NCBI GenBank assembly: GCA_016213775.1
Contig: JACQZR010000132.1
Span: forward strand, 1-36,121
Direction: 5' to 3'
Length of the DNA stretch: 36,121 nt
From: Acidobacteriota bacterium
GTDB lineage: Bacteria; Acidobacteriota; Terriglobia; Bryobacterales; Bryobacteraceae
The notes beneath the pieces are model-generated. The model worked only from the letters and a program-made list of their open reading frames with translations, searched no databases and was not told the origin of the DNA. Within the stretch, counting starts at the first letter, position 1. Every line of letters begins with the position of its first letter. The position numbers and the translations under genes are program-made. Shown here piece by piece: positions 24,303 to 34,253 of this stretch.

Positions 24303-24712
24303 ATCGCCCTCAACACCGCGGACAGGCCGATGACCAGGATGGCGCTGAGCGAGATGCCCGCGACCCAGCGTTTACGTTTGGCATGCGGTACGCCAGTCTT
24401 GCCCAGGAGAATGGACACGGCGACGATATGCAGCGCGGCGAGCATTTTGACACCGAACCAGGCATGGTAGCCGGGTGGGTACATCGGCTTATTGAGGAAG
24501 TTGTAGAGGCCTGAGAGTATGAGCAGCGCCACCGCAATGAAGATCCAACTGCGAAGTGAGTCCGCAACACGATCGCCCAGTTTTGTTTGTTCTGCTTCCG
24601 GCAGTTTGTCGAGCGCGGGAAGGTAGGCGAGATGAGCGAACAGTGCCCCGCCGGTGAGGAAGGCCATGGAAGCGATGTGAGCCCAGCGCGAAAGGACCGG
24701 AACTAAATCCAT
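24299..24712 (-). CDS. Small four-helix membrane protein (CopD-like)
   Basis: 137 residues with four predicted membrane helices (about 6-28, 51-70, 84-104 and 115-135). His12 and His28 in the first helix region and His93 in the third could bind haem or metal, as in CopD and related membrane proteins. The family assignment is tentative and the role unknown. It is the first gene of a three-gene operon with ygfZ and spoIID. Its ATG lies 23 bases from the divergent hydrolase start, so both promoters must overlap there. Confidence 0.65.
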   Translation of the reverse strand: MDLVPVLSRWAHIASMAFLTGGALFAHLAYLPALDKLPEAEQTKLGDRVADSLRSWIFIAVALLILSGLYNFLNKPMYPPGYHAWFGVKMLAALHIVAVSILLGKTGVPHAKRKRWVAGISLSAILVIGLSAVLRAI

Positions 24713-24735
24713 AATTGGAGTATAGCGACCTAAAC

Positions 24736-25359
24736 ATGATTCACGAGATATTGCCGGTGGGAATGCTGCAATGCAATTGCAGCATCTTTGGGGATGAGGG
24801 CACGCGCGAGGCCATCGTGGTGGACCCCGGGGATGAGATCGAACAGATTCAGGCGGTGCTGGAGCGGCATCAGTTGAACGTGAAGGCGATCGTCATCACG
24901 CACGCGCACATTGATCATATAGGCGGCGCGCACAAGCTGAAGGCTGCAACAGGCGCGCCCGTCTGGATGAATGCGAACGATCAGGATCTGTACGACCGGA
25001 TCGAGGTGCAGGCCGGATGGCTGCGGATGGAGACGCCCGAGCGAACGGAGATTGATCATGCGGCGAAGGACGGCGATACGCTGCTACTGGCCGCCACGCC
25101 GATGCATGTGTTGCACACGCCGGGGCATACGCAGGGGAGCCTGTGTTTGTGGATGCCGGCGGAGAACCTGCTGGTGGCGGGCGATACACTGTTCCGCGAG
25201 TCGATTGGGAGAACCGATCTGCCGGGAGGGAACCACCGTCAGATACTGGCGTCGATTGAGACGCAGTTGATGAAGCTGCCGGAAGACGCAGTGGTAGTGC
25301 CCGGGCACGGTCCGAACACGACCATCGGGTATGAGAAAGAGTTCAATCCGTTCTTCTGA
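24736..25359 (+). CDS. MBL-fold metallohydrolase (glyoxalase II-like)
   Basis: 207 residues from ATG 24736; a TTG seven codons earlier is less likely. The metallo-beta-lactamase motifs are complete: [26 protein letters not shown] and PGHGPNT, giving the usual two-metal site. This compact form is typical of the YcbL/hydroxyacylglutathione hydrolase-like group, which hydrolyses thioesters such as S-lactoylglutathione; the true substrate is unknown. Its stop is four bases before the ATG of the dehydrogenase gene, so they form an operon. A link to 2-oxoaldehyde or thioester metabolism is plausible but not shown. Confidence 0.87.
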   Translation: MIHEILPVGMLQCNCSIFGDEGTREAIVVDPGDEIEQIQAVLERHQLNVKAIVITHAHIDHIGGAHKLKAATGAPVWMNANDQDLYDRIEVQAGWLRMETPERTEIDHAAKDGDTLLLAATPMHVLHTPGHTQGSLCLWMPAENLLVAGDTLFRESIGRTDLPGGNHRQILASIETQLMKLPEDAVVVPGHGPNTTIGYEKEFNPFF

Positions 25360-25363
25360 GAAT

Positions 25364-27433
<2,070 letters not shown>

Positions 27434-27443
27434 CGGGCTGGGA

Positions 27444-28157
27444 TTAGCGGAGGGGCGCGGTGATGGATTCGAGGGTGTCTTGTTCGGACGTTGGGAGGGC
27501 GGAGAGAAAGTCGAGGCTGGCGCGGGTTTCGATTTCACGAATCGAGACGGTCTGTCGAGTGGCGCCGGGCTGGTTGGGGAGGATGACGGCGTAGGCGGAC
27601 TTGGTGTCGCCCTTAATCGAAAGGACGATTTTGAACATGGCGCAGGGGACGGCGATCTGGTTGGGGCCGATGTGCCGGATGGTGTCGCAATCCAAGAGAA
27701 CGCCGGTGAGGATGTAGAGGGAGTCGCTTTGCGCGGCGAGCTTACGAATATCATTTTCGATTTTGCGCCAGGCGGACAAGTTGAGTTCCGGTAGTTGAGG
27801 GACGGTGTTGGAGAGGTAGTAGGATTCGCGCAGAGCGTCGGGCGAGGAAGCAAGGTCGCGGGCGGGAACAACGTGGCTGCGGTGGAAGCCGCTCCTCTTG
27901 TAGTCCTCTTCGGTAGCAGAGGAGGCGAACTCGGGGTCGCGGCGGAAGTGCTGACGTGCGGCGGAGGGGGCGTCGAGCATTTCGGGGGTGAGCTCGTAGG
28001 CGCTCCAGAGGGGGACTCTTTGAGAGTTGCTGTGGCAGAGGGTGAATGCGGTGCGGGTGGCGAGCTGTTGGTCTGGGGCGTCGCAGGCGGGGAGTCCGAA
28101 GCGGCCGGGCTGGGCGTTCAGGGTTTCGGTTGCGAGGAGGAGGATCGTGAACAGCAC
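27444..28157 (-). CDS. Exported DNA/RNA non-specific endonuclease with altered DRGH motif
   Basis: 237 residues with a signal peptide (MLFTILLLATETLNA), so secreted or periplasmic. The NUC-family active site is recognisable: HRSH at 92-95 followed by VVPARD, where most members have DRGH; the catalytic His95 and Arg93 remain. The metal-binding Asn (Asn126 in PELNLSAW) and the following Glu134 are present, as is LSNTVPQ. The DRG-to-HRS change is unusual. Activity is likely but not certain. The start is a GTG at 28157. A palindromic element lies just upstream. Confidence 0.83.
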   Translation of the reverse strand: MLFTILLLATETLNAQPGRFGLPACDAPDQQLATRTAFTLCHSNSQRVPLWSAYELTPEMLDAPSAARQHFRRDPEFASSATEEDYKRSGFHRSHVVPARDLASSPDALRESYYLSNTVPQLPELNLSAWRKIENDIRKLAAQSDSLYILTGVLLDCDTIRHIGPNQIAVPCAMFKIVLSIKGDTKSAYAVILPNQPGATRQTVSIREIETRASLDFLSALPTSEQDTLESITAPLR

Positions 28158-28170
28158 ACACTCATCTATC

Positions 28171-28204
28171 GGAATGTTTAAAACATTTCTTTAGAGGAAT
28201 GTTT
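28171..28204. promoter_or_regulatory. Operator-like repeats upstream of the nuclease gene
   Basis: GGAATGTTT occurs at 28171-28179 and 28196-28204, 25 bases apart. AATGTTT-A-AAACATT (28173-28187) is a perfect palindrome around one base. These sit 14-47 bases before the nuclease start codon, where a repressor could act. No matching regulator is in the window. Confidence 0.35.
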
Positions 28205-29200
28205 TGGGTATTCGCAGCACGGCGCCAATTCCAGAGGATTGACGCCGTGTGGTGGAATGCGCGCTGCCTCAGCGGATCGCGTACGAGACAAGCGCTCGGA
28301 CATTGAACAAACCGTCGATTTGCGCGGGACCGGCGGCATCGCGGCGGACCTTGAGGGGGCTGTAGAAGGCATCAACAGTAAACGCCATTCGCTTGGTGAG
28401 CCGGTAGCTGATGCCGGCGGTGCCGGAGAAGGTGACGCCGCGAGTCCAGAGCCGTTATTGTCCACCCTGTTGACGGTGGGCGCGTCAATTTGAAATGCCG
28501 AGTCGATCAAGTTGATGCCGGCGGCGGCGTGTGGGATCAGCCTTGGCATCCTTGGCACGGCAATGGAGAATTGCGCTTCAGTGCCGGCGTAACGAAGAGT
28601 GGCGGTATCACTGGATTCGCCGATGCAGCCGCTGGGATTTTGCGGCGAACCAGCGGGGAATCCGAGTGACCTTTTCGGGCAGGTAAAAGCGCCGCCGACA
28701 GAGCCCACCTGGCCGTACCCGCGCCAGCCGAGACGCCACCCGGGGCGTTCGATTACCGGCCGTTCGAGACCGAAGGCGAAGAGACCGGGCGTGACGCCAT
28801 AGATGCGAGCGGGAGGGAGGCCGGCGACAACCACGGAAAACTTCCACGGAATCCCGACTCGCAGGCTCGGGCGGATGAAGACCGGCACTTTGTTGAGATC
28901 CTCCTCTTTCCTTCCGGAAAAGCCCACGGTGGCGCGTTCAGTGGAGAGTTCCGGCAGCCAGCTCATTTCCAGTCCAGCGGTGAGGGAACCAACCTTATGT
29001 GGCACCTCGAGCGTTGACGGCGGCGGCTGCAGGCCGCTCATGAGAGACACCGATGTGAAGTACTTCATCGCCCAGGCTTCCGGAGTATCAAAGCCTACGT
29101 GGCGATTGGTAGACGACCGTGCGGGAGTTTGCCCGGGAGCGGTGATGGGGAGTAGAACTCCCAGAAAGCAAAGCAGTGACACACTAAACGGGAAAGTCAT
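28178..29200 (-). CDS. Outer-membrane-type secreted protein, C-terminus frameshifted
   Basis: Signal peptide (MTFPFSVSLLCFLGVLLPIT) followed by alternating strand-like segments rich in Gly, Arg and aromatic residues, typical of an outer-membrane beta-barrel or surface protein. I do not recognise a family. After residue about 250 (RVDNNGSGL) the character changes to Ser/Pro/Ala-rich. In another frame the expected strand pattern resumes at once: LWTRGVTFSGTAGISYRL, then AFTVDAFYSP and FNVRALVSYAIR with a TGA at 28271-28269. A single-base loss near 28450 explains this. The intact gene would be 28269-29200, about 310 residues. The stretch from 28269 to 28178 read here is then not real coding sequence. 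Confidence 0.65.
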   Translation of the reverse strand: MTFPFSVSLLCFLGVLLPITAPGQTPARSSTNRHVGFDTPEAWAMKYFTSVSLMSGLQPPPSTLEVPHKVGSLTAGLEMSWLPELSTERATVGFSGRKEEDLNKVPVFIRPSLRVGIPWKFSVVVAGLPPARIYGVTPGLFAFGLERPVIERPGWRLGWRGYGQVGSVGGAFTCPKRSLGFPAGSPQNPSGCIGESSDTATLRYAGTEAQFSIAVPRMPRLIPHAAAGINLIDSAFQIDAPTVNRVDNNGSGLAASPSPAPPASATGSPSEWRLLLMPSTAPSRSAAMPPVPRKSTVCSMSERLSRTRSAEAARIPPHGVNPLELAPCCEYPKHSSKEMF

Positions 29201-29215
29201 TATCCAGATACCTCG

Positions 29216-29797
29216 TCAGGACGTTAGTTGTATGTCGAACTCGATTCGGATTTCATCCTTAACGCGAACCGTTCCCCCCGCAATCCGGATAGGACGAATG
29301 CCGAAATCAGTCTGCTTGAGGAGTGTGTGCCCGACGTAATGCCCCTGACTTTCTCGCACCTCCACAGTCACAGGCTTCGTCTGACCATGCAAGGTGAGTG
29401 TGCCGCTGACTTTCCACCGTTTCGCTTCCACAGGCTCCACCTTAGTCGATCGGAAGGAGATGTCCGGAAAACGCTCCACGTCCAGGACTTCAGGACCGAG
29501 CATCGCTTTGCTGATTTCCTGGCGGTCGTGGGCAGAGACTTTCGGGTCCTCCACTTTCAGCGTACCCGCCTTGAACCGAAGCTCGACGTGCGGTTTGGAA
29601 GTATCGACACTGCCTGATGCCAGCGGCGCGGAAATCTCGTGATCATGGCCGAATGCGGAGAATACACCGGCTTTGAACACACGGATCTTCAGGACCGATT
29701 TGCGACTGTCGATGGCATGCTGCGCGCGTGTTTGCGGACAGAGTAAACATGCGGCAACGAACAGAGGCAGCACCTTTGCGGCCAATCTTATTCTCAT
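29216..29797 (-). CDS. YceI-family periplasmic protein
   Basis: 193 residues with a signal peptide (MRIRLAAKVLPLFVAACLLC). The body fits the YceI lipocalin-like fold, which binds polyisoprenoid or other hydrophobic ligands: AFGHDHEI near the start, FPDISFRSTKVE, VSGTLTLHGQTKPVTVEV and FGIRPI. The length is normal. The gene lies 15 bases before the outer-membrane-type gene in the same direction, so the two may be one transcript with the nuclease. The ligand cannot be predicted. Confidence 0.9.
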   Translation of the reverse strand: MRIRLAAKVLPLFVAACLLCPQTRAQHAIDSRKSVLKIRVFKAGVFSAFGHDHEISAPLASGSVDTSKPHVELRFKAGTLKVEDPKVSAHDRQEISKAMLGPEVLDVERFPDISFRSTKVEPVEAKRWKVSGTLTLHGQTKPVTVEVRESQGHYVGHTLLKQTDFGIRPIRIAGGTVRVKDEIRIEFDIQLTS

Positions 29798-29968
29798 TTC
29801 TCACCTCACAAGCTTCCCCAGAGCTTTGCAAGGTTGACTGCAAATACCCGTCCAATTCTATTGCGTCAGCGACTTATGAGCGGGGTTGTAAATAGGCGCC
29901 AAGTAAGGCGTGTAGAACTTACCTGCCTGCATTCCCGATAACATGTAGCGCAACTCACGACTCATTTG

Positions 29969-30001
29969 TCTCTAATCAGCCGGCTTCTCTAATCAACCGG
30001 C
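29969..30001. repeat. 16-base direct repeat over the glgC stop codon
   Basis: TCTCTAATCAGCCGGC (29969-29984) and TCTCTAATCAACCGGC (29986-30001) differ at one base and are 17 bases apart. The second copy holds the TGA of glgC (29995-29993), so the gene end appears to have been tandemly duplicated. The rest of the 195-base gap to yceI shows no gene. Confidence 0.65.
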
Positions 30002-31309
30002 GGCACGAAGCGCTTGGGGAACCATGGACGGCATTTCTTCGGGAATCGTTTCACCGGCGGGGTCTCCCGCCACCACGACGATGCCGCTCTCCGTAACCAG
30101 GTGGCCCGCGCGCCGGTCCTCGGCGAGGTTGTAGCCAATCTCGGAATGCTCGGGGATATGAACGTCCTGGGCAATGATGGCCCGCCGTATGCGGCTACGC
30201 CGTCCAATGTGGACGTTGGGCAGCAGGATGGACGACTGGATATCGCAATAACTGTGCACCCTAACGCCTGGTGAGAGTACGCTGTTGCGGACAATGCCGC
30301 CCGAGACGATGCAACCATTGGAAACCAGCGAATCGGTGGCATTCCCCGTTCGCCGGCCTTCATCACCAAAGACGAACTTGGCTGGTGGAGCTATCGGTGC
30401 TGACATACGCATGGGCCAGGCGTCATCGTAGAGATTGAAATCGGGCGTAACCGCAACCAGGTCCATGTTGGCCGCGTAGTAGGCATCGAGGGTGCCCACA
30501 TCCCGCCAGTAGCGAATCTCCTTCCTGTTCTCGTCAACAAAGTCGTAGGCGATGACCCTTCTCCGGCCCATCAGTTTGGGCAGCAGGTTGTGGCCGAAGT
30601 CGTGAGCCGAGTCGGGGTCATGGGCATCGGCCCGCAGCACCTCGAGCAACACGTCGGTTGAGAAGAGGTAGATTCCCATGGAAGCGCTGCAGACGTCGGA
30701 GTTGAAGTGCGACCGGTCAGGCTGGTCGTGCTGAGGCTTCTCCTCGAATCCAAGTATGGAGAAATCCCTGTCCAAGGTGACGATGCCGAATCGTCCGGCA
30801 TCGGAAGGCGCCACCTGGGTGGTAGCGAGAGTCACATCGGCGTCGTTCTCAACGTGCCATTCGAGCATCAGGCGGTAATCCATCTTGTAGACATGGTCCG
30901 CCGAGAGAATGAGCACATAAGGCGACTGTTCGTCCTCGATGCTCTGGAGATTCTGATAGACGGCGTCCGCGGTGCCGAGGTACCACGTGTCGCGCAGACG
31001 TTTGGTGGGCGATAGGATCTCGACGAACTCGCCGAGCTCCGGCGAGAGAATATTCCATGTTTTGCGGATATGACGGTTGAGAGTGAGCGCCTTATGTTGG
31101 GTAAGGATGTACACTTTGCGCAGGCCGGAGTTGATGCAGTTGGAGAGGGGAATATCAATCAGGCGGTAGATGCCGCCGAAGGGGACCATGGGCTTGGCTT
31201 CATCCCGGGTGAGGGGAAACAGCCGCTCCCCTGCTCCTCCGGCGAGCAGCATGGTGAGCACCTGGCGCGGTTCGGCCCCGCGGATTGAGGTTCTAACGAG
31301 ATTACTCAT
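29993..31309 (-). CDS. glgC: Glucose-1-phosphate adenylyltransferase (ADP-glucose pyrophosphorylase)
   Basis: 438 residues. It makes ADP-glucose from ATP and glucose 1-phosphate, the first committed step of bacterial glycogen synthesis, in the cytoplasm. The nucleotidyltransferase motif LAGGAGERLFPLTRDEAKPM is complete, and WYLGTADAVYQNL, FNSDVCSASMG and RYWRDVGTLDAYY are as expected. The C-terminal left-handed beta-helix is present (IVSGGIVRNSVLSPGVRV). ATG 31309 with GGAAGG six bases upstream gives the normal length; the frame is open for 89 more codons, but that part lies within treY. It overlaps the treY stop by eight bases, so translation is coupled. Confidence 0.95.
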   Translation of the reverse strand: MSNLVRTSIRGAEPRQVLTMLLAGGAGERLFPLTRDEAKPMVPFGGIYRLIDIPLSNCINSGLRKVYILTQHKALTLNRHIRKTWNILSPELGEFVEILSPTKRLRDTWYLGTADAVYQNLQSIEDEQSPYVLILSADHVYKMDYRLMLEWHVENDADVTLATTQVAPSDAGRFGIVTLDRDFSILGFEEKPQHDQPDRSHFNSDVCSASMGIYLFSTDVLLEVLRADAHDPDSAHDFGHNLLPKLMGRRRVIAYDFVDENRKEIRYWRDVGTLDAYYAANMDLVAVTPDFNLYDDAWPMRMSAPIAPPAKFVFGDEGRRTGNATDSLVSNGCIVSGGIVRNSVLSPGVRVHSYCDIQSSILLPNVHIGRRSRIRRAIIAQDVHIPEHSEIGYNLAEDRRAGHLVTESGIVVVAGDPAGETIPEEMPSMVPQALRAAG

Positions 31310-34250
31310 TTCGGACCTTCCTTTCGTGTTTCGCCTGTGGGCTATGATTGCGCTGGCGGCGGCCCCGAACGGGCTCATGGTTGGCAAGCAGGGCGACTGG
31401 GAAACGATGCAGGACTTCGTGCATCGGAATGGCGAGTTCGCCCTTTTCGATTCGTGCGGCGGTGACGGATTCGCCGGTGAAGACGTTTCTCCATTGTGTG
31501 GGCGCTCCGTCGGGCAGGACGAGTCGTGTGTCCCGCCAGGCGTTCCTGCCAACGGGTAGTTTGGGGAACGGGGCAATCCGCGATGTCCATAGCGGCGCCA
31601 CGGTGAGACACCATGTGCCGTTCTTCGAGCGCGCGAACGCGCAGACGTTGCCGCCCTTGGGGCCTTTCGTTTCGAGCGCGGTGTAGGCGCCTTCCAGATA
31701 AGCGCCGGCTTTGGCGCGGCGCAGTCCGAGGGCCTGTTCGGTGACGTGGAGCTTGATGCGGCCGTCTTTCCAGTTGGTCAACAGCTCCTTCAGGAAATGG
31801 TGTGGAGCTTCGCGCTGACGGACTCGCAAACACTCGAGCAGGGCGATGCGGCGCTGGAAGTCGACGGGGCGGCGGTTATCGGGATCCACGAGACTCAGGT
31901 CCCACAGCTCACTGCCCTGGTAGAAATCGGGAATTCCCGGCGCGGTGATTTTAATCAACGTCTGCGTTAAAGAGTTGAGAGCGCCGTGCCAGGCAAGCTT
32001 CTCCTGGAAGCGCAGGAAGTCGCGGAGAAAAGGGCTGTCGCGCCGGCGGTCGAGAATGGCCGCGGAGAAATCAAGAACCGCGGACTCATGCGATTCGTCC
32101 GGGCGGATCCATCCGGAATACGTCTTGGCCTCGCGCATTGCTTTCACCAGGAAGGTCCGGATGCGATCGAGGAATTCTGCTTCATTGGACTCGTCCAACG
32201 GCCATACGCCGGCCAGGGTCTGATACAGCAGCACCTCCTCACCCGGGGTAGGCGTTGGCTGGCCGGAAAGCACTTTCTTATGCGGGCGGTTCCAGCGGCG
32301 CCAGCGCAAGAGATGTTTTTCCCATTCCAGCGGCATTTCGGAGAGCACATGAAGGCGGGCCCGCACATCCTCGCTGCGTTTGGTGTCGTGTGTGGAGGTG
32401 GCATTCATGGTGTACCTGCACTCCTGAAGCCTGGCGGCGCAGAAGGTGTGAAAGCCCGCAAGATCGAGCGGCGGTTCTTCGCGCAAGGCATCTCCTCCCA
32501 CCTCGTTTCGGGAGATGAGCGTGTTGTCGATATAGGATGCCGTGTCCTCGAGACCCTTGGCCATCACGGGCCCGGTGAATTGCTGCCAGCGCATCACGAA
32601 AGCGAGAAACTGATCGCGCAATTGGGGTGCGTAGGGCGGTGGATCGAGGAGAAGCACGCGGCGGAGAAAGTGGAACGCGGGATCTCCGATCCTGACTTCG
32701 CTGGTGCGGGTCCTCGCCAGCTCCAGAGTCCGCTCCAAGTAATAGCGGGCGTGGCCGTCGATCTCCAGGTCGCGAATGTACGTTCTGTATACCGGCAGGC
32801 AGGCCGTGACTTCGACCAAAACTTCCATCAGTTCCGACAGCGGGACATCACGCGCCTCGCGGTCCTGCGCCGCGAGTTGTCCCAAATGGTGACCGAGAAC
32901 ATTCACTTCTCCGGCGAAGAGCTTCCACATCACCTGTTTGTTGCGGGCGTAACACAATTCGCCAAATGGGATTTCTTCGCCGGTGAACTTTGCGTAGATG
33001 GCGGAAAGGGACTGGAGACCCTCGGGGTGGAGGAGCAGATCGGAGAGCGCATTCAAGAAGTCGTAACCGGTGGTTCCCTGGGCGTTCCATTGACTCGGTA
33101 GCGACTCGCCGCGCCCCAGTACCTTTTCCACGACGACGTAGGTGGAATCATCTGCAGCCGCTTTGCGGACAGCTTTGTCGAGCATGGAGAGGTATCCCGA
33201 GGGGTCGCGCAAACCGTCGATGTGATCGACTCTGAGGCCGGTGACCTTTCGTTCAGCGAGCAGTTGGAAGACCGGGGCATGACGAGCATCAAAGATGTCC
33301 TCCTCTTCAGTGCGCAGGCAAACGAGGTCGTTGATGTCAAAGAAGCGGCGGTAGTTGATTTCTTCAAAAGCAATCTTCCAATACGCGAGCCGGAAGGACT
33401 GCTGTTCCAGCAACTCGTGCAATCGTCCGCAGCTCATGACATCGCCTTTGTTGCCGGCGAGGTCCGCCAGCGCGGCATCGATCGCGAGGCGGGCTTCGGG
33501 GATATCGCGATAGACGGCAAAGAGCCGCCTCTTGAGTGACCGCCCGGCCTCCTGCCGCCGCGTGGCTTTGCCGGCATCGGTGACGGTGTTCGGGGGAAGC
33601 TCACTCGCCAGCCGGGCGAGCTTTCGCACTTCGGCGATGGCCGCGTGCTCGATGCCAAGACTCATTTCCAGATACACAAGGCAGGCGTCGAGAATGAGGC
33701 TGTACGATTTGGGATCGAGAGGGAATCTGCGATCATAGTAGCGCAGGAAGAACCCCTCATCATCCAGTCTGACGGTCAACTCCTGATTGGCGAGGACGTT
33801 GCCGTAAAGGTCGCCCAGAACGGGCACGAGAACCTTGTTCTCTTGTAGAAACGCTGCTTTCGACGCCGTCGGGTGCCAGTCGATGTCGAAGTAGCGGGCA
33901 AACGGTGAGCCTGGTCCATTTTCGAGCACGTCCATCCACCAGGGGTTTTCGTGGCTCGCCACCATATGATTGGGAACGATGTCCAGCACCATGCCCAACC
34001 CGTAGTGCCGCAGACGTTCGCAGAGATCGTCGAACTCTTCGTCGGTGCCGAGTTCGGAGTTGACCCGCAAGGGGCTGGAGACGTCGTAACCATGCTCGCT
34101 CCCGCGGCGTGCGCGATAGCGCGGCGAGGAATACAGGGCTCCGATGCCCAAGTCATGCAGATAGGGCACAATCTCCCGGCAATCCAGAAAGCGAAAATGT
34201 TTGTTGAACTGGATGCGGTAGGTGGATATGGGAATCGCAGAGGGATTCAT
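31302..34250 (-). CDS. treY: Malto-oligosyltrehalose synthase
   Basis: 982 residues, GH13 family. It converts the reducing-end maltose of malto-oligosaccharides to trehalose by intramolecular transglycosylation. The start MNPSAIPISTYRIQFNKHF is typical. Catalytic motifs: DIVPNHM, the nucleophile Asp in TGLRVDHIDGLRDP, the acid/base Glu in YVVVEKVLGRGE and TSTHDTKRSEDVRAR. The GH13 Asp-Glu-Asp set is present. A strong ribosome site GAGGAG lies six bases before the ATG, inside the end of treZ. The long size is normal for TreY. It sits between treZ and glgC in one transcript. Confidence 0.96.
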   Translation of the reverse strand: MNPSAIPISTYRIQFNKHFRFLDCREIVPYLHDLGIGALYSSPRYRARRGSEHGYDVSSPLRVNSELGTDEEFDDLCERLRHYGLGMVLDIVPNHMVASHENPWWMDVLENGPGSPFARYFDIDWHPTASKAAFLQENKVLVPVLGDLYGNVLANQELTVRLDDEGFFLRYYDRRFPLDPKSYSLILDACLVYLEMSLGIEHAAIAEVRKLARLASELPPNTVTDAGKATRRQEAGRSLKRRLFAVYRDIPEARLAIDAALADLAGNKGDVMSCGRLHELLEQQSFRLAYWKIAFEEINYRRFFDINDLVCLRTEEEDIFDARHAPVFQLLAERKVTGLRVDHIDGLRDPSGYLSMLDKAVRKAAADDSTYVVVEKVLGRGESLPSQWNAQGTTGYDFLNALSDLLLHPEGLQSLSAIYAKFTGEEIPFGELCYARNKQVMWKLFAGEVNVLGHHLGQLAAQDREARDVPLSELMEVLVEVTACLPVYRTYIRDLEIDGHARYYLERTLELARTRTSEVRIGDPAFHFLRRVLLLDPPPYAPQLRDQFLAFVMRWQQFTGPVMAKGLEDTASYIDNTLISRNEVGGDALREEPPLDLAGFHTFCAARLQECRYTMNATSTHDTKRSEDVRARLHVLSEMPLEWEKHLLRWRRWNRPHKKVLSGQPTPTPGEEVLLYQTLAGVWPLDESNEAEFLDRIRTFLVKAMREAKTYSGWIRPDESHESAVLDFSAAILDRRRDSPFLRDFLRFQEKLAWHGALNSLTQTLIKITAPGIPDFYQGSELWDLSLVDPDNRRPVDFQRRIALLECLRVRQREAPHHFLKELLTNWKDGRIKLHVTEQALGLRRAKAGAYLEGAYTALETKGPKGGNVCAFARSKNGTWCLTVAPLWTSRIAPFPKLPVGRNAWRDTRLVLPDGAPTQWRNVFTGESVTAARIEKGELAIPMHEVLHRFPVALLANHEPVRGRRQRNHSPQAKHERKVRNE

Positions 34251-34253
34251 TGG

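Noticed and set aside
31310-31576. N-terminal extension of the glgC frame into treY
   Set aside because: ATG 31309 has a good ribosome site and gives the normal glgC N-terminus; the extension lies within treY.
31986-33101. Open frame of 371 codons on the plus strand within treY
   Set aside because: Antisense to a well-conserved GH13 gene, with no ribosome site or domain.
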